In this document: piece by piece, positions 8,487-16,043 of the stretch
How the letters are laid out: every line of letters starts with the position of its first letter
How positions within the stretch are numbered: the first letter of the stretch is position 1
Origin: Lachnospiraceae bacterium
Lineage (GTDB): Bacteria; Bacillota; Clostridia; Lachnospirales; Lachnospiraceae
Length of the DNA: 64,000 bases
NCBI GenBank assembly: GCA_017437065.1
Contig: JAFSBX010000071.1
Location: 62,001-126,000, forward strand
Direction: 5' to 3'
The notes under the pieces: model-generated
Seen by the model: only the letters and a program-made list of their open reading frames with translations
Database searches by the model: none
What the model was told of the DNA's origin: nothing
Translations under genes and position numbers: made by a program

Positions 8487-9253
8487 GGTAAGACCAAGTA
8501 CAAGAAGAATATCCCTGTGGTAATTCCTACCACCTTCGCATTCACTCTGTTGGCAAATCTTGCACTTACCAAAGAAAAGACGGTTGCCGTTATAATAGAA
8601 ATCAACAAATAATCCCAACACTCAAAAACAATGGTCGGTTCCATCAAAATATGACTCACCGAAGCAATAAGAGCGGTAAATGTCATAATAAACGTTGACG
8701 TTCCTACTGCCGTTTTACGATCATACCCCAACATTGCAGTAAAAACAATCAACATCATCATTCCGCCACCCGAACCGAAAAAACCTGTTCCGAAACCAAT
8801 CGTCAGTCCAAAGAAAAGCGAAACGGCAATTTCCTTCACAGTCAACTTTACCGTACCGGGACTTTCCTCTTTTTCCTTTGAATCAGGCTTTACTAAAAAT
8901 CGAATGCCTATTGCCACACAAAGAAAAAGTGAAAAACCGCCCAGCACTGTCTGATGTGTAAAATATGCAGCCACCGAACCCACCGTACACATAGATATAA
9001 TACATGTGAGTAACAGCCACCCATGTTTTAAATCAATCTTTTTATTTTTCGCATACACTCCGGCAGTAACTGCCGAACCAAGTACATCACTGGCAAGTGC
9101 TACTGCCGTAGCCATAAAAGCACCATGTTCCCCTCCAAAAGTAGGACAAAGAACAATCAAAAGCGGTACCATTGCCGTTGCCGCACTTAACCCTGCCAGT
9201 CCTGTGCCGACACCTGCAAGTGCCGCAGCAAATATTACAACAATATATTCCAT
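8483..9253 (-). CDS. TSUP-family (TauE/SafE) anion exporter
   Basis: A 256-aa integral membrane protein with about eight helices. It shows the internal duplication of TauE/SafE (formerly DUF81) proteins, each half with a glycine-rich loop (AGVGTGLAGLSAAT near residue 13 and GFGTGFFGSGGGMMM near residue 155). Family members move sulfite, sulfonates or other small organic anions; the substrate here is unknown. A clear ribosome site (AAGGAG) precedes the ATG. Its stop overlaps the next gene's start by four bases, so the two are translated together. Confidence 0.85.
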   Translation of the reverse strand: MEYIVVIFAAALAGVGTGLAGLSAATAMVPLLIVLCPTFGGEHGAFMATAVALASDVLGSAVTAGVYAKNKKIDLKHGWLLLTCIISMCTVGSVAAYFTHQTVLGGFSLFLCVAIGIRFLVKPDSKEKEESPGTVKLTVKEIAVSLFFGLTIGFGTGFFGSGGGMMMLIVFTAMLGYDRKTAVGTSTFIMTFTALIASVSHILMEPTIVFECWDYLLISIITATVFSLVSARFANRVNAKVVGITTGIFFLYLVLP

Positions 9254-9326
9254 GTCTACTCCTTCTTTACCACAGTTACAAGATAACTGTTATATCTCTT
9301 TTCCATCTTCCGCTGTAACATAAACA

Positions 9327-11303
9327 TTAACAAAATGCTTTCTGCTCAAACTCCTTAAGTGGCATCGGTTTCGCAAAATAATATCCCTGAATCAGATCAC
9401 ACCCCAGTTCTGCCAGAAAATCAACCTGTTCTTTCGTTTCAATTCCTTCTGCTACTGTTCTCATATTCAGCTTTTTCGCCAAATCAATCGTTTCATTCAC
9501 AATGATTTTGCCCTTACCGGCTTCATCATTTCCTCTGAAAAACTCCGCATCAAGCTTTATAACATCCAAAGGTATTTCTTTCAAAGAATTAAGTGAAGAA
9601 TATCCGGCTCCAAAATCATCCATGGAAACTGTAAATCCATATTCTCTAAGCTTACGCACTGTCCCTAAAAGTACTTCCTTATCTTCAAAAAATGCACTTT
9701 CCGTCAATTCCAATTCAATTACTTCATGAGGCACATTATATTGATCTACCAGCCTGCAAATATGCTCTGCCAAATCTACTTTTGTAAAATGAGCTCTTGA
9801 TACATTTACGGATATGGGCACTACATTTTTTCCTTCTGAAATCCATTGTGCCTGCTGTCTTGCCACTTCTGAAATCATATAATCATCCAGTTTTAATATG
9901 AATCCATTTTTTTCAAAAATAGGAATAAACCGATTCGGGGGTACAAAACCTTCCTCCGGACTAATCCATCGAACCAGTGCCTCCGCACCTGACAACACTT
10001 CTTCTTTTGGAGAATATTTAGGTTGTAAATACACCTGAAACTCTTTTTGTTTCAGTGCTTCTTCCATGGTATCCTCCACTTTTCTTTCCCACAACTGCTG
10101 TTCCTGCATTTCATCGCTATACCAACAAATCCGCTTATCGCCATCCTCATTCAGACTTGAACGTGCAATACTCGCATTGTTGTACATGGTATCCATGTCT
10201 GTATAAATATCTGAAATTGCATACACACCCATATTAAATTCCAGACGTTGCTCCGGTCTTACCGAACCCAGACGCTCGGAAATAGTTTCCAGCCGCTGTT
10301 CTAATGATTCATTTGTCTCATACCTTAACAACATTGCATAATCAGCCCTTGCATAATGAACTGCAACCTCTTTTTTTCCGATGTTTTGCTGCAACACATT
10401 ATTCATAAGTTCCAGTATCTCGTTTCCTTCTTTTACACCATAACATGTACAAAAGCTTTGATACTTGTTCATTTTCACATGTATAAGTACATACTTCGCT
10501 CTGCTATGCTTCGTTTTCTTTATTAATTTTTCCCCTTTTGCTTTTAAATAAGTCCAGTTGTTCCCACCGGTTACCGTATCCAAATACAACAGTTTTGTAA
10601 GCTTTTTTTGATCAATAAACAAACCTATTATAAAAATAATAAAGTAAATTGCAAAAACTACTATAATAAAAATTGACATTGCTACAAACACTATAAAGCT
10701 TCTTGTTTCTGTTTCCTTAATTACAATTTGATTTTTTACAAAAATATTTAAATCATCTGTCAGCATCGGACTGGAACTCCAGAAATTTACTTGAAGCATT
10801 GTTCTGTCATAATCGTCCCCCGGCTCTTTAGACGCATAAAAATTTTCCAATACGTCTCTAACTTCAAATCGAACTTCACCATTTTCTATGTGTAAGGTAT
10901 CCTCACTTTCTCCTGACAAATATAACATCAAATTATTATATTCCGGAAACAATAACGCTCTCTCTAATTCCGGTTCTGCAACACCGGACTTCATAATGGT
11001 TTCACTATTCGCATTGACAATGCAGACATCTTCCACATCGGTCAATGTTTTTTGTATTTCCTTTGTTATCCTTTTTAATTCTTCTTCATTGCTTATTTTT
11101 TCTTCTGAAATAATTTGTGCTACTTTTTGCGTATTTTCTGCTGCATGTCCTAATTTTCCTGACAATATGCTTTCCATAAATAAACCAAGTGCAACCAGAA
11201 TAATAAATGTAAATGCCGAAATAAACAAAAACATAGACAACACTGCTGGCCAGACATGTTTTCTATGTAGTCTTTTAATTTTTTTATCCTTTTGTATACT
11301 CAT
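9327..11303 (-). CDS. Membrane EAL-domain c-di-GMP phosphodiesterase with degenerate GGDEF
   Basis: A 658-aa signalling enzyme predicted to hydrolyse cyclic di-GMP. In order: a membrane helix (residues 17-43), an extracytoplasmic sensor region (44-200), a second helix (203-230), a GGDEF-like domain in which the GGDEF motif reads ARADY (318-322), hence no cyclase activity, and an EAL domain with intact motifs EAL (441-443), ELTES (532-536), DDFGAG (562-567), IKLD and AEGIET (618-623). The usual metal ligands appear kept, so phosphodiesterase activity is likely. The start has only a weak ribosome site; in-frame stops lie immediately upstream. A promoter is about 120 nt upstream. Confidence 0.9.
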   Translation of the reverse strand: MSIQKDKKIKRLHRKHVWPAVLSMFLFISAFTFIILVALGLFMESILSGKLGHAAENTQKVAQIISEEKISNEEELKRITKEIQKTLTDVEDVCIVNANSETIMKSGVAEPELERALLFPEYNNLMLYLSGESEDTLHIENGEVRFEVRDVLENFYASKEPGDDYDRTMLQVNFWSSSPMLTDDLNIFVKNQIVIKETETRSFIVFVAMSIFIIVVFAIYFIIFIIGLFIDQKKLTKLLYLDTVTGGNNWTYLKAKGEKLIKKTKHSRAKYVLIHVKMNKYQSFCTCYGVKEGNEILELMNNVLQQNIGKKEVAVHYARADYAMLLRYETNESLEQRLETISERLGSVRPEQRLEFNMGVYAISDIYTDMDTMYNNASIARSSLNEDGDKRICWYSDEMQEQQLWERKVEDTMEEALKQKEFQVYLQPKYSPKEEVLSGAEALVRWISPEEGFVPPNRFIPIFEKNGFILKLDDYMISEVARQQAQWISEGKNVVPISVNVSRAHFTKVDLAEHICRLVDQYNVPHEVIELELTESAFFEDKEVLLGTVRKLREYGFTVSMDDFGAGYSSLNSLKEIPLDVIKLDAEFFRGNDEAGKGKIIVNETIDLAKKLNMRTVAEGIETKEQVDFLAELGCDLIQGYYFAKPMPLKEFEQKAFC

Positions 11304-11315
11304 AAATTCTCATTA

Positions 11316-11341
11316 CTGAAAACCGTTTAGCGCATTTTCAG
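11316..11341 (-). promoter_or_regulatory. Leader hairpin before the EAL gene
   Basis: CTGAAAA and TTTTCAG form a 7-bp stem just downstream of a strong ribosome-site-like sequence (AAAGGAGGGG). That site serves no long frame: the nearest ATG gives only Met-Arg-stop. The EAL start itself has a weak site. The arrangement suggests translational control, which is inference. Confidence 0.35.
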
Positions 11342-11420
11342 CAATCCCCTCCTTTTCTCATTATAGTTCTCTTCCTATACAATCTGTTCCTTTAAAAAAC
11401 TTACTTCAAAATATGAGACT

Positions 11421-11449
11421 ATTTTACCATATCACTATGAGGTTCTCAA
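11421..11449 (-). promoter_or_regulatory. Probable promoter of the EAL gene
   Basis: TTGAGA (11444-11449) and TAAAAT (11421-11426) with a 17-nt spacer on the minus strand, downstream of the MATE terminator. Confidence 0.55.
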
Positions 11450-11466
11450 ATGATTTATAACAAGCT

Positions 11467-11494
11467 AAAAAAGACCCCCCTAAAGAGGTCTTTT
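11467..11494 (-). terminator. Terminator of the MATE exporter gene
   Basis: AAAAGACC and GGTCTTTTTT pair around a short loop immediately after the stop codon, followed by a T-run: a canonical intrinsic terminator. Confidence 0.85.
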
Positions 11495-11498
11495 ACTG

Positions 11499-12842
11499 TT
11501 ACTCTGCTACTTGTTTTCTCCACTTTCCCTGTTTATACCGCCACACACTAAACAATCCCGCAATTACCCATGTCAAACCGGTTACCCACCAGATACCCCA
11601 AACACCAATTGCCGGTATCATGGTAAGAGGCTTCGCAAAACCAATTCTACCAATCATTTCTACAATTCCATTCAAGAAAGCAAACACAGCATCACCGGTT
11701 CCATTTAGCAGACCTCTTGTTACATAAATGGTTCCTAAAAATACATAAAACCAACTGGTAATTTTCAGTGCTGTTGCACCCAATGCAATTACCTCCGGCT
11801 CATCCACAAACAGCATCATTATAGGTTCTCCTGCAAATTGGGCAACCGGCAACATTAACAACGAAAAAATAATCATTATCATACAGCCTTTTTTATATCC
11901 CAGCTTTACACGTTCCACATTTTTCGCACCAATATTCTGTCCTGCATAAGTTGACATTGCCATTCCTAAAGAATTATACGGCTGTTGCACTACCTGCTCA
12001 ATCCTTCCTGTTGCAGTAAATGCTGCCACAACGGAAGAACCAAACGTATTTACCACGCTTTGAAGTGCTACACATGATACCGCAATCAGTGAACTTTGAA
12101 ATGCCAGCGGGATACCCATACGAACACTTTTCCATATAATTGTCCATTCTACATTAAAATGCTCTCTGCCAAGCTTAAAGTATGGATTTTTCATAAAAGC
12201 AAACATCAGACATCCTATACCTGCAATCGCCTGCGAAACAATTGTTGCAATTCCCGCACCTGCTACTCCCCAGTACAATCCTTTTACGAACCAAATATCC
12301 AATCCAATATTTAAGAAACTTGCTACAATCAAGAAATACAAGGGAGTTTTTGCATCTCCTACTGCCCGTAAAATAGCAGAAACACAGTTATAAACACCTA
12401 TAGCCAAAACTCCAAGACAGCTAATCTGCATATACAATACTGCATCATCCAATATATTTTCCGGTGTATGCAGCATTATAAGTACCGGACGTGCCAAAAC
12501 ATATCCCAAAGCTCCCATTGCCAATGAAGTTACAACCATAATATAAACCGAATTGGCAATTGCCTTTTTTACGTCTGCATGATTTCCTGCTCCAAAAAAC
12601 TGTGAAATGATAATTCCAATTCCACTTGCCATTCCGAAACATAAGGAAAAAAACAAGAAGTTTAATGAACCTGTTGCACCTACCGCCGCTAATGCATCTG
12701 CTCCCACAAATTTTCCTACAATCATGGAATCTACTAAATTATACAGCTGCTGAAATATATTTCCCACTACCATAGGAAGTGTAAATGACAATAATAACTT
12801 CGTAGGATTTCCCTGTGTCATATCTTTCACATAAGCTTTCAT
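11499..12842 (-). CDS. MATE-family multidrug/cation exporter
   Basis: A 447-aa integral membrane protein with about 12 helices in two homologous halves, the size and pattern of the MATE family (DinF/NorM type). Early motifs such as PMVVGNIFQQLYNLVDSMIVGKFVG are typical. Members extrude cationic drugs or metabolites using Na+ or H+ gradients; substrate and ion are not visible. GGAGG lies before the ATG. The gene is transcribed alone, closed by a strong terminator. The type III toxin gene lies upstream on the same strand. Confidence 0.92.
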   Translation of the reverse strand: MKAYVKDMTQGNPTKLLLSFTLPMVVGNIFQQLYNLVDSMIVGKFVGADALAAVGATGSLNFLFFSLCFGMASGIGIIISQFFGAGNHADVKKAIANSVYIMVVTSLAMGALGYVLARPVLIMLHTPENILDDAVLYMQISCLGVLAIGVYNCVSAILRAVGDAKTPLYFLIVASFLNIGLDIWFVKGLYWGVAGAGIATIVSQAIAGIGCLMFAFMKNPYFKLGREHFNVEWTIIWKSVRMGIPLAFQSSLIAVSCVALQSVVNTFGSSVVAAFTATGRIEQVVQQPYNSLGMAMSTYAGQNIGAKNVERVKLGYKKGCMIMIIFSLLMLPVAQFAGEPIMMLFVDEPEVIALGATALKITSWFYVFLGTIYVTRGLLNGTGDAVFAFLNGIVEMIGRIGFAKPLTMIPAIGVWGIWWVTGLTWVIAGLFSVWRYKQGKWRKQVAE

Positions 12843-12871
12843 AATACTGCGCCTCCTCTGCCACTACTTAT

Positions 12872-12900
12872 GTAATATCACTGTATATGTAGCTTATCAA
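12872..12900 (-). promoter_or_regulatory. Possible promoter of the MATE gene
   Basis: TTGATA (12895-12900) and TATTAC (12872-12877) with a 17-nt spacer, about 30 nt before the ATG. The -10 match is moderate. Confidence 0.35.
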
Positions 12901-13051
12901 AATGTGAAACTATAAAATATAAAATTTCGATTTAATAGTTGTATTACTCTCTTTTCGCATACCTTTATATTTTACAGAAAAAGGGAATAAAAATGAGTTA
13001 CCGAAAAGTAATGAATTCTTTAAAGACTTTAGAGATATGTTAAAACTCAAT

Positions 13052-13074
13052 AGGAAAACTACTACGAGTTTCCT
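13052..13074 (-). terminator. Hairpin at the end of the toxin gene
   Basis: AGGAAAC and GTTTTCCT pair, with the toxin stop codon inside the loop, followed by ATTGAGTTTT. A probable but imperfect terminator. Confidence 0.45.
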
Positions 13075-13601
13075 TTCTTTTTTGCATTATATTTCTCACA
13101 TTCAATTTCTAATCTTTTAAAATCAAGACATCTGTCTTTTCCTTTGTAATTCGAGTCACCATTGCAAAGTCTATATAGACAATTTGCTTTATTAACTATA
13201 ATATCCGCATTTTTACGGCACCAGTTAAGTTCATCAATACACATTTGCTTATAATGTTTGTCACCAACAGAATCATTCTTATTTGTTTTTAAATTAACTT
13301 TAATAAGTTGTAGTTCAGTGACAGGAATCATAAGATTATAGTTCAACACCCCTAATAGCTTTCCGTGCTTATCAATTATTTTATCAAAGTCTGCTCTAGG
13401 GCTCATTTTCTTATGTTTTTCAACCGGATGTGATAGTGGAATTAAATATCTTCTTTCATTGCATACAACAACTATCCCTACATAAATACGATGCTGCTTG
13501 CCAATTTGCGGTGATACAGATGATACTCTGTTATCCACATTATGTAAGTTCCTTATGTATTTCATATCTATCCGATATAGATTTAGTCTTTCTTGTTTCA
13601 T
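13062..13601 (-). CDS. Type III toxin-antitoxin toxin, ToxN/AbiQ-family endoribonuclease
   Basis: A 179-aa protein with the features of ToxN/AbiQ/CptN toxins: an N-terminal strand region (LNLYRIDMKYIRNLH), IYVGIVV, the LIPLSHP segment (residues 53-59) followed by KHKK, the central LNYNLMIPV segment, and the C-terminal helix with Y..M...L.WCRKN. Toxins of this family cut RNA and are held in check by a repeated small RNA made just upstream. I placed the start at 13601, where AAAGGAG precedes the ATG; the open frame continues to 13649 but that part is the antitoxin-region hairpin. An RNA resembling ToxI lies directly upstream with its own promoter. Likely role: phage defence by abortive infection, as for ToxIN and AbiQ. 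Confidence 0.85.
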   Translation of the reverse strand: MKQERLNLYRIDMKYIRNLHNVDNRVSSVSPQIGKQHRIYVGIVVVCNERRYLIPLSHPVEKHKKMSPRADFDKIIDKHGKLLGVLNYNLMIPVTELQLIKVNLKTNKNDSVGDKHYKQMCIDELNWCRKNADIIVNKANCLYRLCNGDSNYKGKDRCLDFKRLEIECEKYNAKKKGNS

Positions 13602-13619
13602 AATACTCCTTTTATAATA

Positions 13620-13718
13620 AATGTGGCTCTGCCAAAAGCACAGCCACATTGCAGAATCACCCTACGGGCAATTCTGACGCTTTTACAACTTCCACTTAAG
13701 GTAGGACTCACCTTTAAT
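13620..13718 (-). ncRNA. ToxI-like antitoxin RNA (single full unit) with downstream hairpins
   Basis: Between a promoter and the toxin ribosome site lies a non-coding stretch with three parts. First (13678-13714, minus strand) an element reading AGGTGA, GTC, CTACCTT, AAGTG, GAAGTTGTAAAAGCG. It closely follows the Pectobacterium ToxI repeat as I remember it (AGGTGA, TTTG, CTACCTTT, AAGTG, then an A-rich cleavage region), including the AAGGT/ACCTT pairing. Second (13652-13676) a perfect hairpin CAGAAT-TG-CCC-GTA-GGG-TG-ATTCTG. Third (13620-13650) an ATGTGGCT/AGCCACAT hairpin, in the position of the attenuating terminator found between toxI and toxN. Known systems usually have several tandem repeats; here I see only one clear unit. 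Confidence 0.7.
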
Positions 13719-13749
13719 ATCATACTACCATATTTCTTGATTTAGTCAA
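13719..13749 (-). promoter_or_regulatory. Promoter of the type III TA locus
   Basis: TTGACT (13744-13749) with TATGAT at 13719-13724 (19-nt spacer) or TAGTAT at 13722-13727 (16-nt spacer). It drives the ToxI-like RNA and, by read-through, the toxin. Confidence 0.6.
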
Positions 13750-13796
13750 TGGAATAAAATTTTTTTCTTTGCACAATATAAACAAAACACCATCTT

Positions 13797-15905
13797 TCAA
13801 TTCACATTTATCTCCAATCCAAACCTCTTCTCCATACTTTTTAGATACTTCTCACCATGACTGGCTGCCACAAGCATTGGTGCATATGCATCCCGCCCAC
13901 TGATACGAAACATATATGGAAATTCCTTAAAATGTTCATGATATTCACGTACAAAATCAAGAATACCTGTCTGAATTTCCCGAATTCCCTCTTGATTGAC
14001 ATCATACTTTCCAAACTGTAAAGTAATATCAAGCTGACTCAGATAAACAGCCTCATCACATACACTGTTCTCTGATTTATTTCCTACCTGCATTTTCTTG
14101 TTATCCTGTGTTTTCTTTCTCCTGCCTTCATAAAATCCTGAAAACTGTGGCGTAGTTGACGACAATAGCAATTCCCAGAATACATTATAATCTTTATTAG
14201 GATTGTGCTTCTTTAAAATGTCCCTGTTATGACTCTGTGAATACAGATATGCTACTAATTTTCCGCTCTGCAAAAATGGCTCTGAAGCATCCGCCTCTGC
14301 ATTATGTACCGTATTAGTACCGGCAATTATTCCGGTAATCTCACATGGAATATTCCAGACTTTCTCTACAAGATGCGACAACGCCAAAGCTCCGCTTCCT
14401 GCCCAACCGATATCTACCGCTACAGCACGACTGCTGCCGGACAAAATATCCGCATAATACCGTTTAGCTGCACTTTGTTGCGAGATATATACACCACGTA
14501 CTTTAACCCAATTTTCTTCTATATGCTTTCTCAAAATATCCGCATTATTATCCGTCAATTCCTCTTCCAACTCCATAGAAGCAATGTTGCTTGTATCTTT
14601 TAGTTCCATAGTTTTCAATACATCTGCAATTGTATAACCCTGATTTACCTTATGATAAATAAATCTCCTAAAAAAGTCATGCTTATCCTCTTCTGCCATC
14701 AACTTAGTTGCTGCTTTTCTGGACCAGTAAACATATTCCGTTCTGTTACACTCATTCGGATAAAGATAATCATATACCTTCTTTAAAATATCCCCGTCTC
14801 TGGACAAAAATAAGAGCTTATCTATCCCATGTCGAATGCTATAATCATGAATAAATTTACAATATCCCAGTACAAACAAACCGCCATAGATATAACCATA
14901 TTCATATTCCATAGAATAAATATCTCCCTTATAAATATGATTATCCACAATGCCACGATAAGCTCCACCTACAATAGCTGACATATCATAAGGTCTCATG
15001 GATAACGCCATACGATTTACATTAGGATAATAAAGCGTAGAAAAACCTGCTCTGTCTGCCATTTTTATATCTGACTTTTCATTATCTCCCACATGAATAA
15101 ACCGCATATCTGCCTGAAAATCTTTTTTTACAAGTTGAAACAACTCACCGGTGCCTTTGTTCTTTCCATATTCACAAGACACATACAATCTCTCATATCC
15201 ATCATATCCACAATTTCTTAACAACCTGTTCAAAAACTTCTTTGAAAGGTACATATCCGAGATTATAATGATTGTTTTCCCCATCTGTTGCAGCCTTTGA
15301 AATACCTTATGCATAAAATGATTCGCATAACAAAGAGATAACTCCAACTGTTGTTCTGTATACATCCCTTTTTCTGCAACAATGCCTACTTCATACTCAA
15401 TTCGTTTCCAAATTTCCTGCAAAGTCACCTCGTAATGACCGTACTGCTTATAGCTCTCCTGCCTTGTCAGCCACTCCTGCTGCATACGAATATCTTTGAA
15501 ATTCATAATATTAAGCTTCTCACCCAACAAATAAAACAAATCTGTAGGACTAGAAAATGGACGAAAAATCAATGTATCAAATATATCAAATGAAATAATA
15601 TCATACCCTGCCAACTGCTCCACAAATGCATCTATCGACAAGTTTGGATGAGACTTCAAATGCAGTTCTGACTCACTCCCCTTAAAGGCTTGGTTCGCTA
15701 TACAGTTTTTTTCCTCATATATTTCAGCATCCTTCTTTTTTCCAATGGAGCGAACATGCAAAACATAATAGGCAAAATTTAAACCTAACAAATAGAGCCA
15801 GGAAAATATTTTCTTGGCTCCTGTCGCATCGTCATGCATTTTATGATACCGGACTGCAATGCCGGCGTGTTTATTAACTAGGAAATTGTATAAAATTAAT
15901 CTCAA
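13797..15905 (-). CDS. HAD-superfamily protein with C-terminal RDG module, surface-polysaccharide locus
   Basis: A 702-aa protein. Residues 100-300 form a HAD domain: DIFDTL (107-112, nucleophile and acid Asp), SDMYLSKK (216-223) and HVGDNEKSD (271-279). Residues 340-600 carry a second module with FLSRDGD (366-372), WSRK (394-397), DIGWAGSG (498-505) and WELLLSS...GFYEG. Two other proteins in this locus share that module. HAD-plus-module proteins (COG5610, from memory) occur in polysaccharide gene clusters, but the reaction is unknown. The start is a TTG codon at 15905, supported by GGAAGGA eight bases upstream. It is the last gene of the block read from the promoter at 21374-21402. Confidence 0.75.
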   Translation of the reverse strand: MRLILYNFLVNKHAGIAVRYHKMHDDATGAKKIFSWLYLLGLNFAYYVLHVRSIGKKKDAEIYEEKNCIANQAFKGSESELHLKSHPNLSIDAFVEQLAGYDIISFDIFDTLIFRPFSSPTDLFYLLGEKLNIMNFKDIRMQQEWLTRQESYKQYGHYEVTLQEIWKRIEYEVGIVAEKGMYTEQQLELSLCYANHFMHKVFQRLQQMGKTIIIISDMYLSKKFLNRLLRNCGYDGYERLYVSCEYGKNKGTGELFQLVKKDFQADMRFIHVGDNEKSDIKMADRAGFSTLYYPNVNRMALSMRPYDMSAIVGGAYRGIVDNHIYKGDIYSMEYEYGYIYGGLFVLGYCKFIHDYSIRHGIDKLLFLSRDGDILKKVYDYLYPNECNRTEYVYWSRKAATKLMAEEDKHDFFRRFIYHKVNQGYTIADVLKTMELKDTSNIASMELEEELTDNNADILRKHIEENWVKVRGVYISQQSAAKRYYADILSGSSRAVAVDIGWAGSGALALSHLVEKVWNIPCEITGIIAGTNTVHNAEADASEPFLQSGKLVAYLYSQSHNRDILKKHNPNKDYNVFWELLLSSTTPQFSGFYEGRRKKTQDNKKMQVGNKSENSVCDEAVYLSQLDITLQFGKYDVNQEGIREIQTGILDFVREYHEHFKEFPYMFRISGRDAYAPMLVAASHGEKYLKSMEKRFGLEINVN

Positions 15906-16043
15906 ATGTATGTTCCTTCCTCACCCAAATCACTATTTCTTTTTTTCATAAAAGACAAATAAGACTGTAAGCACTCATGCTATCAACAATAAAACCTATA
16001 TCACATTGATTTATAAAAATCATATGATTAATCCAACAGAGTA

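Noticed and set aside
8487-8621. N-terminal extension of the polyprenol-kinase-like protein
   Set aside because: It would lie inside the TSUP gene in another frame; the ATGA overlap at 8483-8486 gives a natural start.
12993-13043. 16-codon plus-strand frame with AAGGGA upstream
   Set aside because: Too short, no recognisable product, and no supporting promoter or terminator.
13602-13649. N-terminal extension of the toxin
   Set aside because: These codons are the attenuator hairpin of the antitoxin region and the ribosome site lies downstream of them.
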